Numbered from the stretch's first letter, positions 26,678-36,806 are shown. The stretch is 64,000 bases of DNA from Parvibaculum indicum (GCF_011762095.1 NZ_JAASQO010000011.1:116107-180106), one strand, 5' to 3'. Made by a program: numbers and translations. The notes: generated by a model not told the origin, from the letters alone.

Positions 26678-27175
26678 ATGAAACTCCTCAAAGCACTTGC
26701 AATTGCCGGTATCGGTCTGTCGCTGGCGGCCTGCGATCAGGGCATCTACAATGGCGGCATGGGCGGTATGGGTCCCAAGCAAACGGTCGGCACGGGCGCC
26801 GGCGCGCTGGCGGGCGGTGTGATCGGCTCGCAATTCGGCGGCGGCGAAGGCCGGCTCTGGGCCACGGGTGCCGGCGTGCTGATCGGTGCGCTCATGGGCA
26901 GCGAAATCGGCAAGTCGCTCGACCGCGCCGACCGCGCCTATATGGGCCGCACCACCTACAGTGCGCTGGAAAACAACCCCTCGGGCCAGTCCTCGCGCTG
27001 GAACAATCCCGATAGCGGCCATTACGGCACGGTCACGCCGCAGCCGGCCTATACGACGTCTTCCGGCCGCCCCTGCCGCGAATACACGCAGACGATTTAT
27101 ATCGACGGTCGCAGCCAGCAGGCGCATGGTACGGCCTGCCGGATGCCGGACGGGTCCTGGCAGATCCAGAACTGA
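26678..27175 (+). CDS. Glycine-zipper outer membrane lipoprotein, RT0821/17-kDa antigen-like
   Basis: Lipoprotein of 165 residues. The lipobox LAAC puts the acylated cysteine at residue 19. A glycine zipper follows (GTGAGALAGGVIGSQFGGGEGRLWATGAGVLIGALMGSEIG, about 38-78), then the soluble RT0821/Lpp0805-type domain with SGRPCREYTQTIYIDGRSQQAHGTACRMPDGSWQI, which has two conserved cysteines. Such proteins sit in the outer membrane of rickettsiae and other alphaproteobacteria and their exact role is unknown. GGAAAG precedes the ATG. A 30-base gap separates it from the Sel1 gene. Confidence 0.9.
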   Translation: MKLLKALAIAGIGLSLAACDQGIYNGGMGGMGPKQTVGTGAGALAGGVIGSQFGGGEGRLWATGAGVLIGALMGSEIGKSLDRADRAYMGRTTYSALENNPSGQSSRWNNPDSGHYGTVTPQPAYTTSSGRPCREYTQTIYIDGRSQQAHGTACRMPDGSWQIQN

Positions 27176-27204
27176 TTTCGACGACGCGAAGACGGACAAG
27201 CCGA

Positions 27205-28011
27205 GTGAAAAAAGACCTTCCCAGCTATGTCCGCCTGATTCTGGCGTCCGCCGCCTTTGCCGCGGCGGGCGTCTTTCTCGTGCCGCCCGCGGCACAGGCC
27301 GAAGGGCTCACCGTCAAGGAAGCCATCGAGAATTCCCCGGGCCGCCGCAGCGGGCCGGACGAGGCCCGCTTCCAGCGGGGCGTGAAAGCCTATGACGAGG
27401 GCGACTACGCCGCCGCCTTCAGGGACTGGCTGCCGCTGGCCCAGCGGGACGATCTGGCTGCCATGCGCAATGTCGCCCTGCTGCTGCGCAAGGGGCTCGG
27501 CACTGAGCGCGATCCGGAACGCGCGCTCTATTTCTACGAGCGCGCGGCGGAGGCGGGGTTCGCTCCCGCCCAGCTCAACGCCGCCTTCATGTATCTGGAA
27601 GGCGACGGCATTCCCCGCGACTACAAGAAGGCCAGCTTCTGGCTGCATCTCTCCGCGGTCGCGGGCGCACCCATCGCGCAATACAATCTCGGCGTGATGT
27701 TCGAGAAGGGCCTTGGCGTCTCGCGCGACCTTCCCCGCGCCATGGGCTGGTATGCGCTGGCGGCAAGGCAGGGCCACAGCATGGCGCTCGGCCGGCTGGC
27801 GCAGCTCGTGCCGACGCTTCCGCCGCCCAATCCGGCACCCGGCGAGGCCGCCGCCAAAGCCGTGAAACCGGCACCGGCGCCGCCGCCCGTGCACATCATG
27901 CTCCCGGATACCGATATTCATGCGGATATGGATGCGGGCGACGGGCTGCGCGCGCCCGACGCCTCCATCCAGCCGCCGGACAAGGCGCCGCCGGCGGATC
28001 CGGCCCCCTGA
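27205..28011 (+). CDS. Secreted Sel1-repeat (TPR-like) protein
   Basis: Periplasmic protein of 268 residues. Signal peptide 1-32 (ends AAQAEG), then at least four Sel1 repeats between about 52 and 200: YDEGDYAAAFRDWLPLAQRDDLAAMRNVALLLRKGLGT, DPERALYFYERAAEAGFAPAQLNAAFMYLEGDGI, DYKKASFWLHLSAVAGAPIAQYNLGVMFEKGLGV and DLPRAMGWYALAARQGHSMALGRLAQL. The last 60 residues are Pro/Ala-rich and probably disordered. Sel1 proteins mediate protein-protein contacts in envelope processes. The start is GTG at 27205 with a weak Shine-Dalgarno. Confidence 0.88.
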   Translation: MKKDLPSYVRLILASAAFAAAGVFLVPPAAQAEGLTVKEAIENSPGRRSGPDEARFQRGVKAYDEGDYAAAFRDWLPLAQRDDLAAMRNVALLLRKGLGTERDPERALYFYERAAEAGFAPAQLNAAFMYLEGDGIPRDYKKASFWLHLSAVAGAPIAQYNLGVMFEKGLGVSRDLPRAMGWYALAARQGHSMALGRLAQLVPTLPPPNPAPGEAAAKAVKPAPAPPPVHIMLPDTDIHADMDAGDGLRAPDASIQPPDKAPPADPAP

Positions 28012-28093
28012 GCGCAACTTTGGCTTAACGGTTTCGTAGAGGGGCGCACCCTATCCTGCCTGCCCTGTCCTGCGGCATCGGGAGAGAGGCCGG

Positions 28094-29134
28094 TTGCGCG
28101 ATCCGTATGAAACCCTGGGCGTCGAGCCCCATGTGAGCCTGGCCGAGATCAAGGCGGCCTACAGGCGGCTTGCGCGCAAACTCCACCCCGATGCGCTGAG
28201 CGGCGCGGCGGCCCCGGACCGGCGGCGCGCGGAGACGCATTTTCAGGAAGTCACCGCGGCCTACAATCTGCTGAAGGACACCGATGCGCGGCGGCGCTAT
28301 GACGCCCTCCGCCACGCCGCCGCCAGACCGAATTTCGAAAAGGCCGCCGCCCATGGCGCGGGCGCGCGGGCCAATGGCGCGAAAGCCCGGGCCGGAACCG
28401 GCTCGAAGGCGGAAGACGCGACATTCAAACCGGCCTCCAGCGCCGCGAGGGGCGCTGAGAAACCCCGCTCCGACCCTTCCGGCCTCAACAGGGAACCTCT
28501 CAAGGCCCGCCCGCTCACCGAAGAAGAGCAGGAAGGGGTCTTCAGCGAGTTTTACGAAGGCCTTCGCGATGCCGGGCGCCGGGTTTTCCGGGGGCGCGGG
28601 CGCGATGTCGCCTATGCGCTGGAAATCCCCTTCGTCGACGCCGCGAAAGGCGGTATGCGCCGGGTCTCGCTGGGGCCCAGGACGCTCGATATCCGCATCC
28701 CCGCCGGCCTGGAGACGGGCCGTCAGATCCGGCTGCGCGGCCAGGGCGAGGCGGGCAGCGGCGGCGCGCCCGCGGGCGATGCGTTTCTGGAGGTCCATGT
28801 CCTCCCGCATCCCTCTTTCCGGCGCGAAGGCAACGACATTCACCTCACCCTGCCCGTCACGCTTGCCGAGGCCGTCATCGGCGGCAAGGTGGATGTGCCC
28901 ACGCTTTCCGGCGCGGTCAGCCTTACCGTCCCGGCCGGGTCGAACAGCGGTACGCAGCTTCGGCTCCGGGGCAAGGGGATAGCCCCGGAGGACCGCAAAG
29001 ACGCGCCGGGCGACCAGTATGTGACGCTTTCCATCACCCTGCCCGAAAAGCCCGACCGGGCGCTTCGGGACTTCGCCGCGGGCTGGGCGCAAGGCCTCGC
29101 CTCGAGTGTGAGGCAGCATCTTTTCAAGGGGTGA
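28094..29134 (+). CDS. DnaJ-like co-chaperone, CbpA type (no zinc finger)
   Basis: Hsp40 co-chaperone of 346 residues. J-domain residues 1-72 with the HPD tripeptide at 31-33 (RRLARKLHPDALSG), which stimulates DnaK ATPase. A long Ala/Lys-rich linker (about 75-150) replaces the usual G/F region, and there is no CxxCxGxG zinc finger. The C-terminal substrate-binding domains run from about 168 (VAYALEIPFVDAAKGGMRRVSL) to the end (LRLRGKGIAPEDRKDAPGDQYVTLSITLP). The start is TTG at 28094 after GAGAGG. Probably a curved-DNA-binding-protein-like chaperone. Confidence 0.88.
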   Translation: MRDPYETLGVEPHVSLAEIKAAYRRLARKLHPDALSGAAAPDRRRAETHFQEVTAAYNLLKDTDARRRYDALRHAAARPNFEKAAAHGAGARANGAKARAGTGSKAEDATFKPASSAARGAEKPRSDPSGLNREPLKARPLTEEEQEGVFSEFYEGLRDAGRRVFRGRGRDVAYALEIPFVDAAKGGMRRVSLGPRTLDIRIPAGLETGRQIRLRGQGEAGSGGAPAGDAFLEVHVLPHPSFRREGNDIHLTLPVTLAEAVIGGKVDVPTLSGAVSLTVPAGSNSGTQLRLRGKGIAPEDRKDAPGDQYVTLSITLPEKPDRALRDFAAGWAQGLASSVRQHLFKG

Positions 29135-29265
29135 CATATCGCTACGGAATCTCCCAAGTTTCGGAGAATGCTGGGATTTTTCGTGGACCGGGTGTGCCTT
29201 TTATGCAAAATGCGCCACTGTTCGGGTCGCCCGCCCGGAGCGACATTTCGAGGGGATAGAAAATA

Positions 29266-30114
29266 ATGAGTGAAGCCGCCAGCAACGCCAATACCGCACA
29301 GGGTGGCTCCAACCTCATGGCCGGCAAGCGCGGCCTCATCATGGGGGTTGCCAACAACCGGTCCATCGCCTGGGGCATCGCCAAGGCCTGCGCCGCCCAT
29401 GGCGCGGAGCTTGCCTTCACCTATCAGGGCGACGCGCTGCTCAAGCGCATCACGCCGCTTGCCGAATCCATCGGCACCGACACCGATCTCATCATGCCCT
29501 GCGACGTGACCGATGCGGCCAGCATGGATGCCGTCTTCGACACGCTGAAAGAGAAATGGGGCAAGATCGACTTCTTCGTCCATGCCATCGCCTATTCCGA
29601 CAAGTCGGAACTGGACGGACGTTATGTCGACACCTCGCTCGACAATTTCACCGCCTCCATGGCGATCTCCTGCTATTCCTTCGTCGCGCTCTGTCAGCGC
29701 GCGGAAAAGCTGATGACGGATGGCGGCTCCATCGTCACCCTCACCTATTACGGCTCCGAGAAGGTGATCCCGCACTACAATGTGATGGGCGTCGCCAAGG
29801 CCGCGCTGGAAGCCAGCGTGCGCTATCTCGCCGTCGATCTCGGCCGCGACAATATCCGCGTCAACGCCGTGTCCGCCGGTCCGATCAAGACGCTGGCGGC
29901 GTCGGGCATCGGCGATTTCCGCTACATCCTGAAGTGGAACGAACTCAATTCGCCGCTGAAGCGCGTCGTCTCCATCGAGGAAGTGGGCAATACCGCGCTC
30001 TATCTCCTCTCCGATCTCGGCTCCGGCGTTACCGGCGAGGTGCATCACGTCGATGCGGGCTATCACGTCGTCGGCATGAAGGCCGAAGACGCGCCGGATA
30101 TGAGCATCGTCTGA
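29266..30114 (+). CDS. fabI: Enoyl-[acyl-carrier-protein] reductase (NADH)
   Basis: Last step of each round of type II fatty acid synthesis: trans-2-enoyl-ACP is reduced to acyl-ACP. The 282-residue protein has the divergent nucleotide-binding segment GLIMGVANNRSIAWGIAKA (24-42), the IAYSDKSELDGRYVDTSLDNF loop, and the FabI catalytic set Y161 and Y171 with K178 in LTYYGSEKVIPHYNVMGVAKAA. The N-terminus is about 15 residues longer than usual. GAGGGG lies upstream of the start. It precedes aroC by 71 bases. It is the target of triclosan and isoniazid-type inhibitors in other bacteria. Confidence 0.97.
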   Translation: MSEAASNANTAQGGSNLMAGKRGLIMGVANNRSIAWGIAKACAAHGAELAFTYQGDALLKRITPLAESIGTDTDLIMPCDVTDAASMDAVFDTLKEKWGKIDFFVHAIAYSDKSELDGRYVDTSLDNFTASMAISCYSFVALCQRAEKLMTDGGSIVTLTYYGSEKVIPHYNVMGVAKAALEASVRYLAVDLGRDNIRVNAVSAGPIKTLAASGIGDFRYILKWNELNSPLKRVVSIEEVGNTALYLLSDLGSGVTGEVHHVDAGYHVVGMKAEDAPDMSIV

Positions 30115-30185
30115 TTTCCGCTATGGTCGCTTTCAGACCTGCCCCGGCGCAGGCGCGGAGTGATTCCGGCAAACGAATTTAGGTC

Positions 30186-31277
30186 ATGTCGCACAACACA
30201 TTCGGCCATCTGTTCCGCGTGACGACCTGGGGCGAAAGCCACGGGCCGGCGCTCGGCTGCGTGGTCGACGGCGTGCCGCCGCGCATTCCCGTCACGGCTG
30301 AGGAAATCCAGACCTGGCTCGACCGCCGCCGGCCGGGCACCTCGCGCTTCACCACGCAGCGCCGCGAACCGGATCAGGTGAAGATCCTTTCCGGCACCTT
30401 CTTCGACGACGATGCGCAGCGGGAGCTGACCACCGGCACGCCGATCTCGCTGATGATCGAGAATGTCGATCAGCGCTCCAAGGATTACGGGGACATCAAG
30501 GACAAGTTCCGCCCCGGCCATGCGGATTTCACCTATCTGTCGAAATACGGCATTCGCGACTATCGCGGCGGCGGACGTTCTTCCGCGCGTGAAACGGCGG
30601 CGCGCGTGGCGGCCGGCGGCATTGCGCGCAAGGTGCTGCCGGGCATTTCCATTCGCGGCGCGCTGGTGCAGGTCGGCCCGCACAAGGTCGACCGCGACAA
30701 CTGGGACTGGGCCGAAACGGAAAACAATCCCTTCTGGTGCCCGGACGCCAAGGCCGCCGCCGAGTGGGAAACCTATCTCGACGGCGTGCGCAAGGCGGGC
30801 TCGTCCTGCGGCGCGATCATCGAGGTGGTGGCCGAGGGCGTGCCCGTCGGGCTCGGCGCGCCCATCTATGGCAAGCTCGATTCCGACCTTGCCGCGGCGA
30901 TGATGAGCATCAACGCGGTAAAGGGCGTCGAGATCGGCGAGGGCTTCGCCTCCGCCGCGCTCACCGGCGAGGAAAACGCCGACGAGATGCGCATGGGCAA
31001 TGAAGGTCCGGCCTTCGCCTCCAATCACGCAGGCGGCATTCTGGGCGGCATTTCCACCGGCCAGCCCGTCGTGGTGCGTTTCGCGGTGAAACCTACCTCC
31101 TCCATCCTGCAGCCGCGCAAGACGGTGTCGCGGCAGGGAGAGGATGCGGAGATCGTCACCAAGGGCCGTCACGATCCTTGCGTGGGCATTCGTGCCGTGC
31201 CCGTGGGCGAAGCCATGATGGCCTGCGTCCTTGCCGACCACCTGCTGCGCCACCGTGGCCAGACGGGCGGCACCTGA
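30186..31277 (+). CDS. aroC: Chorismate synthase
   Basis: FMN-dependent enzyme of 363 residues that converts 5-enolpyruvylshikimate-3-phosphate to chorismate, the last common step of aromatic amino acid synthesis. Diagnostic segments are [32 protein letters not shown] at the start, [59 protein letters not shown] and the end [32 protein letters not shown]. The frequent pairing with fabI in alphaproteobacteria is seen here. Confidence 0.98.
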   Translation: MSHNTFGHLFRVTTWGESHGPALGCVVDGVPPRIPVTAEEIQTWLDRRRPGTSRFTTQRREPDQVKILSGTFFDDDAQRELTTGTPISLMIENVDQRSKDYGDIKDKFRPGHADFTYLSKYGIRDYRGGGRSSARETAARVAAGGIARKVLPGISIRGALVQVGPHKVDRDNWDWAETENNPFWCPDAKAAAEWETYLDGVRKAGSSCGAIIEVVAEGVPVGLGAPIYGKLDSDLAAAMMSINAVKGVEIGEGFASAALTGEENADEMRMGNEGPAFASNHAGGILGGISTGQPVVVRFAVKPTSSILQPRKTVSRQGEDAEIVTKGRHDPCVGIRAVPVGEAMMACVLADHLLRHRGQTGGT

Positions 31278-31288
31278 AGGAACCCGAC

Positions 31289-31849
31289 ATGACCGATGAG
31301 ATTTCCATCCCTCCCGGCGCCACGGTGACGGCGCGCTACAGCCGGGAAAAGGGACAGGCCATCGTCTATGGCGGCTTGCTGATCGGCGTGGGGCTCATCC
31401 TTCTGGTCACGCCGCGTATCGGACACGCCGCTCTCTTCCTCGCAGCGATCTCCTTCGCCGTGGCCGCGTTTCACTGGCCCTTCGTCGCACGCAACAATGA
31501 AGCGCTGAAGATCGGCCCTGCGGGCATCGAGGTCGGCGGACTGGGCCGTTTCCCCTGGCCGGATATCGGCGAGGTCGCCATCCATGACAGCTTCGTGCGC
31601 AACATCCGCAATGCGGAACTGCGCATCGCCCTGTCCCGCAGCGTGGAGGAAGCGGCGGTCCCGCCGGAAAATCCGCAGGCCGTGTGGCGCCAGTATATGT
31701 ACAGGTGCTGGCGCCAGGTGGGCGGCAATGGCGTGCATGTGAAGCTCGGTATTCTGAACCTGTCGCCCGAACTGGTCGCCAAAGCGATCGCGCAATATCG
31801 CAGCATCGACATCCCCACCCCGCCGGAAAAGCCGGGCATGGGCGTCTGA
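31289..31849 (+). CDS. Hypothetical membrane protein, PH-like
   Basis: Protein of 186 residues with two membrane helices (about 28-45 and 51-66, IVYGGLLIGVGLILLVTP and ALFLAAISFAVAAFHWPFV) and a soluble C-terminal domain. The part ARNNEALKIGPAGIEVGGLGRFPWPDIGEVAIHD resembles the PH-like fold of STM3941-type and related small membrane proteins. It starts ten bases after aroC with a GAAGGA Shine-Dalgarno and is likely cotranscribed. Function unknown. Its stop is eight bases from the convergent methyltransferase stop. Confidence 0.75.
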   Translation: MTDEISIPPGATVTARYSREKGQAIVYGGLLIGVGLILLVTPRIGHAALFLAAISFAVAAFHWPFVARNNEALKIGPAGIEVGGLGRFPWPDIGEVAIHDSFVRNIRNAELRIALSRSVEEAAVPPENPQAVWRQYMYRCWRQVGGNGVHVKLGILNLSPELVAKAIAQYRSIDIPTPPEKPGMGV

Positions 31850-31857
31850 GCGGCCGT

Positions 31858-33114
31858 TCAGTCCCGCGAAAAGATCCCCACCAGCTCCACATGGGCGGAC
31901 CAGAGAAACTGGTCCACCGGCGTCACCGATACCAGCCTGTATCCGCCATCCAGCAATATACGCGCATCGCGGGCGAAACTCGCCGGACTGCATGACACGA
32001 AAGCGATGCGCGGCAGGCGCGATTTCGCCAGTTCGGCGGCCTGCGCCTGCGCGCCCGCGCGGGGCGGATCGAGGACCGCCGCATCGTATCTATCGAGTTC
32101 GCTTGCCAGCAGCGGACGGCGGAAAAGATCGCGCCGTTCCGTGGTCAGCGGTTTCAGCTTGAGCCCCGGCCCCTGATCGCGCACCGCGCGCTCCAGCCGT
32201 TTCAGCGCTTCCGCATCGTTCTCCACCGCGTGAACGGCGGCGGTCTCGGCCAGCGATGCCGCGAACGTGCCGGCACCTGCGAAGAGGTCGACAACGTGGC
32301 GTGCCTCCCCCACCGCCGCCGCGACGCGGGAGGAAAGTGCCGTCTCGCCGTCTTGCGTCGCTTGCAGAAAACCGCCCGGCGGTAGCGAGATGTCGAGCTT
32401 GCCGAGCCGGATCATGGGCGGGCGGCGCTCCGCGACGATCTCGCCCTCCCAGCTCAGCCGGGCCAGGTCCATCTCGTCGGCGCCCTGCGCGAGCTTTGCA
32501 CGCAGCCCGCTGTCCTCCGCATCGTCCAGCGCCTTGGCGCCCGTCACCGACACGTCGAGCCCGCTTCGCGTTGCCGTGACGGCGATGGCCGCGCGCCCCT
32601 TGCGCGACAGGCCGGGCGCAACCAGGGCGGCAAGCCCCGTCAATGCGCTTTCGATCTCGGGCGCGACGAGCGGACATTGCTCGACGCCGACGATGTTGTG
32701 CGTACCGCGCGCGTAATAGCCCAGCGTCACCGCCTTCTTCGTGCGGGTCGCCGCGAATGTCGCACGGCGGCGGCTATGCGGTTGCGCACCGACAAGCGGC
32801 TCGATTTCCGCGTCGATCCCGCGATGGGCAAGCGCTGTCTCCACAAGACCGCGTTTCCAGCCGCGATAGCTCTCCCCGTCCAGATGCTGGATCGAGCAGC
32901 CGCCGCATTGGCCGAAATGGCGGCAGGGCGGTTTCACGCGATGCGGCGACGGCGTGACGATCCGCTTCAGCGCCGCGCGGCCGGCCTCCAAAGGTTCCAC
33001 ATCCACCGTTTCGCCCGGCAGCGCATAGGCCACATAGAGCGGACCGCTCTCCGTTTGCGCGATGCCGTCACCCTGCGCACCCAGCGCCTCTATGTCGATC
33101 CGCATGTCAGTCAT
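31858..33114 (-). CDS. Class I SAM-dependent RNA methyltransferase, RlmD/TrmA-like
   Basis: Methyltransferase of 418 residues that puts a methyl group on C5 of uridine in rRNA (RlmD type). Order of parts: TRAM-like N-terminus (about 1-55), a four-cysteine iron-sulfur cluster site in PPCRHFGQCGGCSIQH plus EQCP, SAM motifs DLFAGAGTFAASLAE and VENDAEALKRL, catalytic LDPPRAGA and the cysteine nucleophile in FVSCSPASFARDA. The end VELVGIFSRD is family-typical. Its start overlaps the tlyA stop by eight bases, so the two rRNA methyltransferases are translationally coupled. Confidence 0.9.
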   Translation of the reverse strand: MTDMRIDIEALGAQGDGIAQTESGPLYVAYALPGETVDVEPLEAGRAALKRIVTPSPHRVKPPCRHFGQCGGCSIQHLDGESYRGWKRGLVETALAHRGIDAEIEPLVGAQPHSRRRATFAATRTKKAVTLGYYARGTHNIVGVEQCPLVAPEIESALTGLAALVAPGLSRKGRAAIAVTATRSGLDVSVTGAKALDDAEDSGLRAKLAQGADEMDLARLSWEGEIVAERRPPMIRLGKLDISLPPGGFLQATQDGETALSSRVAAAVGEARHVVDLFAGAGTFAASLAETAAVHAVENDAEALKRLERAVRDQGPGLKLKPLTTERRDLFRRPLLASELDRYDAAVLDPPRAGAQAQAAELAKSRLPRIAFVSCSPASFARDARILLDGGYRLVSVTPVDQFLWSAHVELVGIFSRD

Positions 33115-33850
33115 GATGAGCCGCGATCAGAAATTCCCTGTTGCCGTCGCCGCCTTCGATGGGGCTCGGCGTGATGCCCGTCACCGTCCAGCCCGGCAGA
33201 GCGGACAGCCATTCGGCGATATCGGCGCATACTTCCTCATGCAGGCCTTCCTCCTTCACAACGCCGCCCCTGCCGAGCCTGCCCTTGCCGACCTCGAATT
33301 GCGGCTTGATGAGGGCGATGAGATCGGCGCCGGATGGCGCGAGCGACAAGGCTGCGGGCAGCGCCTTTTTCAGACTGATGAAACTGAGATCGCAGACGAT
33401 GAGATCGAACGGTTCGCTCACGGTCTCCGCGCCGATATCTTTCGTATTGAGCCCTTCGATTGCCGTCACGCGCGGATCGCGCCGCAGGCTTTCATCGAGC
33501 TGACCGTGCCCCACATCGATGGCGATCACATGGGCCGCATCGCGCTCCAGCAAAACTTGCGTAAAACCGCCCGTCGAGGCCCCGAGATCGAGCGCATGGC
33601 GCCCCGCGACCGCGACAGCGAAACGGTCGAGCCCGTGCACGAGCTTCAGCGCCGCGCGCGAGACGTAAGGATGTTCGAGACCGCTGAGATCGATCTCGTC
33701 CGACGGCAGCGCCTGCGCGGCGGGTTTTACGACGGTCCGGCCGTTCACCGATACATGCCCGGCCCTGATCGCGCCTTGCGCGCGAGCCCGGCTCGGTGCG
33801 AGACCCCGCTCGACCAGCGCCTGATCGAGGCGGCATTTTTCGGTCTGCAT
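33107..33850 (-). CDS. tlyA: TlyA-family rRNA (cytidine-2'-O)-methyltransferase
   Basis: Protein of 247 residues with an N-terminal S4 RNA-binding domain (about 7-55, RLDQALVERGLAPSRARAQGAIRAGHVSVNGRTV) and a FtsJ-like SAM domain with ALDLGASTGGFTQVLLE, IDVGHGQLDESLR, CDLSFISL and the catalytic lysine stretch LIKPQFEVGKG. In mycobacteria TlyA methylates ribosomal cytidines and sets capreomycin sensitivity. It lies six bases after dxs in a long minus-strand operon; the dxs-tlyA pairing is common in bacteria. Confidence 0.94.
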   Translation of the reverse strand: MQTEKCRLDQALVERGLAPSRARAQGAIRAGHVSVNGRTVVKPAAQALPSDEIDLSGLEHPYVSRAALKLVHGLDRFAVAVAGRHALDLGASTGGFTQVLLERDAAHVIAIDVGHGQLDESLRRDPRVTAIEGLNTKDIGAETVSEPFDLIVCDLSFISLKKALPAALSLAPSGADLIALIKPQFEVGKGRLGRGGVVKEEGLHEEVCADIAEWLSALPGWTVTGITPSPIEGGDGNREFLIAAHHD

Positions 33851-33856
33851 GGGAAA

Positions 33857-35800
33857 TCAGGCGCGCCCTGGTGCGAGCGCGGCGTCGGAGAGGTCGCGCG
33901 CCTTCGCCTCGAGCCCCAGCGCCGCGAGCGCCGTTTCGACGATCTGCGGCGCATTGAGCCGCGCCAGATCGTACATCTTTTCTGGCTTGTCCTGATCGAT
34001 GAAGAAATCGGGCAGCGTCATGGGCCGCACCTTGAGCCCGCCGTCGAGAAGCCCCGCGCGCGCCATGAAATCGAGCACATGGCTGCCGAAACCGCCGACC
34101 GAACCTTCCTCGATGGTGATGAGCACTTCATGCTCGCGCGCCAGACGGGCAATCAATTCCTCGTCCAGCGGCTTGGCGAAACGCGCATCCGCCACGGTCG
34201 CGGAAAGGCCCAGCGCGCCGAGCTGTTCAGCCGCCTTCAGCGCTTCCTGCAACCGCGTCCCGAGCGAGAGGATCGCGACCTTGCTGCCCTCGCGGACGAT
34301 GCGTCCCTTGCCGATTTCGAGCGGGATGCCGCGTTCGGGCATGTCGACGCCCACGCCCTCGCCGCGCGGATAGCGGAAGGCGGAGGGCCGGTCGTCGATG
34401 GCCACGGAGGTCGCCACCATATGCTTCAGTTCCGCCTCGTCGGCCGCCGCCATGACGACGAAATCCGGCAGGCAGGTGAGATAGGTCACGTCGAAGGAGC
34501 CGGCATGCGTCGCCCCGTCCGCGCCGACAAGTCCCGCCCGGTCGATGGCGAAACGCACCGGCAGTTTCTGGATCGCCACGTCATGCACGACCTGGTCGTA
34601 GCCGCGCTGCAGGAAGGTCGAATAGATGGTCGCGAACGGCTTGTAGCCTTCGGTGGCAAGGCCCGCCGCGAAGGTCACGGCGTGCTGCTCGGCGATGCCG
34701 ACATCGAAGGTGCGCTCGGGAAAGGCCTTGCCGAACAGGTCGAGCCCGGTGCCCGACGGCATGGCGCCGGTAATCGCGACGATCTTGTCGTCGCGTTCGG
34801 CTTCCTGAATGAGCGATTGCGCGAAGACCTTGGTATAGGCGGGCGCATTGGCGGGCGCCTTGGACTGCGCGCCGGTGATGACGTCGAATTTGGAGACGCC
34901 GTGATATTTGTCCTCGGCGGCCTCGGCGGGCGCATAGCCCTTGCCCTTCTGCGTCACGCAGTGAACGAGGATCGGCCCCTCGCCCGCGTCGCGCACATTC
35001 TTCAGCACGGGCAGCAGATGTTCCAGATTATGGCCGTCGATGGGACCGACATAATACATGCCGAGTTCCTCGAACAGGGTGCCGCCGGTCGCCATGCCGC
35101 GGGCGAATTCCTCGGCGCGGCGCGCGCGTTCCTCGAAGCTCTTGGGCAGCAGGCGCGCCAGCTCCTTGGCGATATGGCGCACCGAGCGATAGGTGCCGCC
35201 CGACAGCAGCCGTGCGAGATAGGCGCTCATCGCGCCCACGGGCGGCGCGATGGACATGTCGTTGTCGTTCAGGATGATGATGAGGCGGCTGTCCATGGAG
35301 CCCGCATTGTTCATCGCCTCATAGGCCATGCCGGCGCTCATCGCGCCGTCGCCGATCACCGAGATCACATTGTTGGTGCCGCCGGACAGGTCCCGCGCCA
35401 CTGCCATGCCCAGCCCCGCCGAAATGGAGGTGGAGCTGTGCGCGGCGCCGAAGGGGTCGTATTCGCTCTCCGCGCGCTTGGTGAAACCGGAGAGCCCGCC
35501 GCCCTGCCTCAGGGTGCGGATACGGTCGCGCCGCCCGGTCAGGATCTTGTGCGGATAGCACTGATGGCCGACATCCCAGATCAGCCGGTCGTCGGGCGTG
35601 TTGAACACATAATGGAGCGCCACGGTCAGCTCCACTACGCCGAGCCCCGCGCCCAGATGGCCGCCCGTCTGCGACACGGCGTCGATCGTCTCCGCCCTCA
35701 GCTCATCGGCGAGCTGACGCAGGTCGGATTCGTCGAATTGGCGCAGATCGGCGGGCGTTTTGACCCGGTCGAGCAGGGGTGTGTCAGGCTTAGTGCTCAA
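33857..35800 (-). CDS. dxs: 1-deoxy-D-xylulose-5-phosphate synthase
   Basis: First enzyme of the MEP isoprenoid pathway: condenses pyruvate and glyceraldehyde-3-phosphate with thiamine diphosphate. About 647 residues. Visible are [16 protein letters not shown], the TPP-binding [18 protein letters not shown] with [16 protein letters not shown], and the transketolase C-terminal domain with [36 protein letters not shown] prefer TTG at 35800 (start of [16 protein letters not shown]) because CGAGG stands six to seven bases upstream; an in-frame TTG at 35815 would add five residues. It is downstream of ispA, so two isoprenoid steps are in one operon. Confidence 0.96.
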   Translation of the reverse strand: MSTKPDTPLLDRVKTPADLRQFDESDLRQLADELRAETIDAVSQTGGHLGAGLGVVELTVALHYVFNTPDDRLIWDVGHQCYPHKILTGRRDRIRTLRQGGGLSGFTKRAESEYDPFGAAHSSTSISAGLGMAVARDLSGGTNNVISVIGDGAMSAGMAYEAMNNAGSMDSRLIIILNDNDMSIAPPVGAMSAYLARLLSGGTYRSVRHIAKELARLLPKSFEERARRAEEFARGMATGGTLFEELGMYYVGPIDGHNLEHLLPVLKNVRDAGEGPILVHCVTQKGKGYAPAEAAEDKYHGVSKFDVITGAQSKAPANAPAYTKVFAQSLIQEAERDDKIVAITGAMPSGTGLDLFGKAFPERTFDVGIAEQHAVTFAAGLATEGYKPFATIYSTFLQRGYDQVVHDVAIQKLPVRFAIDRAGLVGADGATHAGSFDVTYLTCLPDFVVMAAADEAELKHMVATSVAIDDRPSAFRYPRGEGVGVDMPERGIPLEIGKGRIVREGSKVAILSLGTRLQEALKAAEQLGALGLSATVADARFAKPLDEELIARLAREHEVLITIEEGSVGGFGSHVLDFMARAGLLDGGLKVRPMTLPDFFIDQDKPEKMYDLARLNAPQIVETALAALGLEAKARDLSDAALAPGRA

Positions 35801-35882
35801 TACAAACCTCGGCAAATGTGCCGGCCGGAACGGAACGCGATAAAATCCGGCGGAAAACGGCGCGCCAGCTCAAGGCGGCGGC

Positions 35883-36791
35883 CTAGCTGCGGCGGTTTAT
35901 AACGAAAACGGCCGCCTCCCGCAAAAGGTCGGCCTTTTGGTCGAACAAATCAAGGTGGCGGACCGCCTGCTCGGCCAGCATGGCCGCCTGGGCCCGGGCC
36001 CGTTCGGGGCCCAGAATGGACACGAAAGTGGCCTTTCCCGCCGCTTCGTCCTTGCCCGGCGTCTTGCCGAGATCGGCGGAATTTCCTTCCACATCGAGGA
36101 GATCGTCGGCGATCTGGAAGGCCAGCCCCATATCGTGTGCATAGGCGTGAAGCGCGTGGAGCGCAGCCGCCGAGGCATGGCCCAGCACGCCGCCCGCCTC
36201 GCAGGAAAAGGCGATCAGCGCGCCCGTTTTCAGCTGCTGGAGCCGCGTGATGGCGTTCATCTCGAGCGGCTGGCCCTCGCTGCCAAGATCGATCATCTGG
36301 CCGCCCACCATGCCGTGCCCGCCAATGGCCAGCGCCAGACGCCGGGTCAGCTCGCAGCGCACCCGGGCATCCTCATGCGTCGCCTCGTCGGCGATCAGCT
36401 CGAAGGCGAGCGATTGCAGCGCATCGCCCGCCAGCACCGCCGTCGCCTCGTCGAAGGCCTTGTGGACGGTCGGCTTGCCCCGGCGCAGATCGTCGTCGTC
36501 CATGCAGGGCAGATCGTCATGAACCAGCGAATAGGTATGGATGCATTCCACCGCCACGCCGGTGCGCAGCGCCGCTTCCTCATGCACGTCGAAGAGTTTC
36601 GCGCTTTCCCTCACCAGAAAGGGGCGGAAGCGCTTGCCGCCGGCCATCAGCGCATAGCGCATCGCCTCGAAAACACGGGCCTCGGGGCCTTCCGGCGAGG
36701 GGACCAGACGGTCCAGCGCATCGGCGACCTCAAGCGCGCATGCCTCCATCGCGCCGTCTATGGCCCGAACCTCGCGAGGGTGGTCTGCCAT
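35883..36791 (-). CDS. ispA: Polyprenyl diphosphate synthase (farnesyl diphosphate synthase)
   Basis: Chain-elongating prenyltransferase of 302 residues that joins isopentenyl diphosphate to allylic diphosphates, giving farnesyl diphosphate. The first Asp-rich motif is HDDLPCMDDDDLRRG (about 95-109), the second FQIADDLLDVEGNSADLGKTPGKD (about 227-250); GGKRFRPFLV binds isopentenyl diphosphate. The two residues between the Asp pairs in the first motif (LPCM) mark the bacterial short-chain subtype. It starts 15 bases after xseB. Confidence 0.94.
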   Translation of the reverse strand: MADHPREVRAIDGAMEACALEVADALDRLVPSPEGPEARVFEAMRYALMAGGKRFRPFLVRESAKLFDVHEEAALRTGVAVECIHTYSLVHDDLPCMDDDDLRRGKPTVHKAFDEATAVLAGDALQSLAFELIADEATHEDARVRCELTRRLALAIGGHGMVGGQMIDLGSEGQPLEMNAITRLQQLKTGALIAFSCEAGGVLGHASAAALHALHAYAHDMGLAFQIADDLLDVEGNSADLGKTPGKDEAAGKATFVSILGPERARAQAAMLAEQAVRHLDLFDQKADLLREAAVFVINRRS

Positions 36792-36806
36792 GCGGGAGAG
36801 ACCTTC

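Noticed and set aside
29142..29180. Terminator after the DnaJ-like gene
   Set aside because: Only a 5-bp TCCCA/TGGGA stem with a long loop precedes the T run; too weak to call.
33062..35902. Open frame of 946 codons on the plus strand across the tlyA-dxs region
   Set aside because: It is antisense to dxs, tlyA and part of the RlmD-like gene, which all show complete family motifs. Long antisense frames are common in GC-rich DNA; no domain or Shine-Dalgarno supports it.
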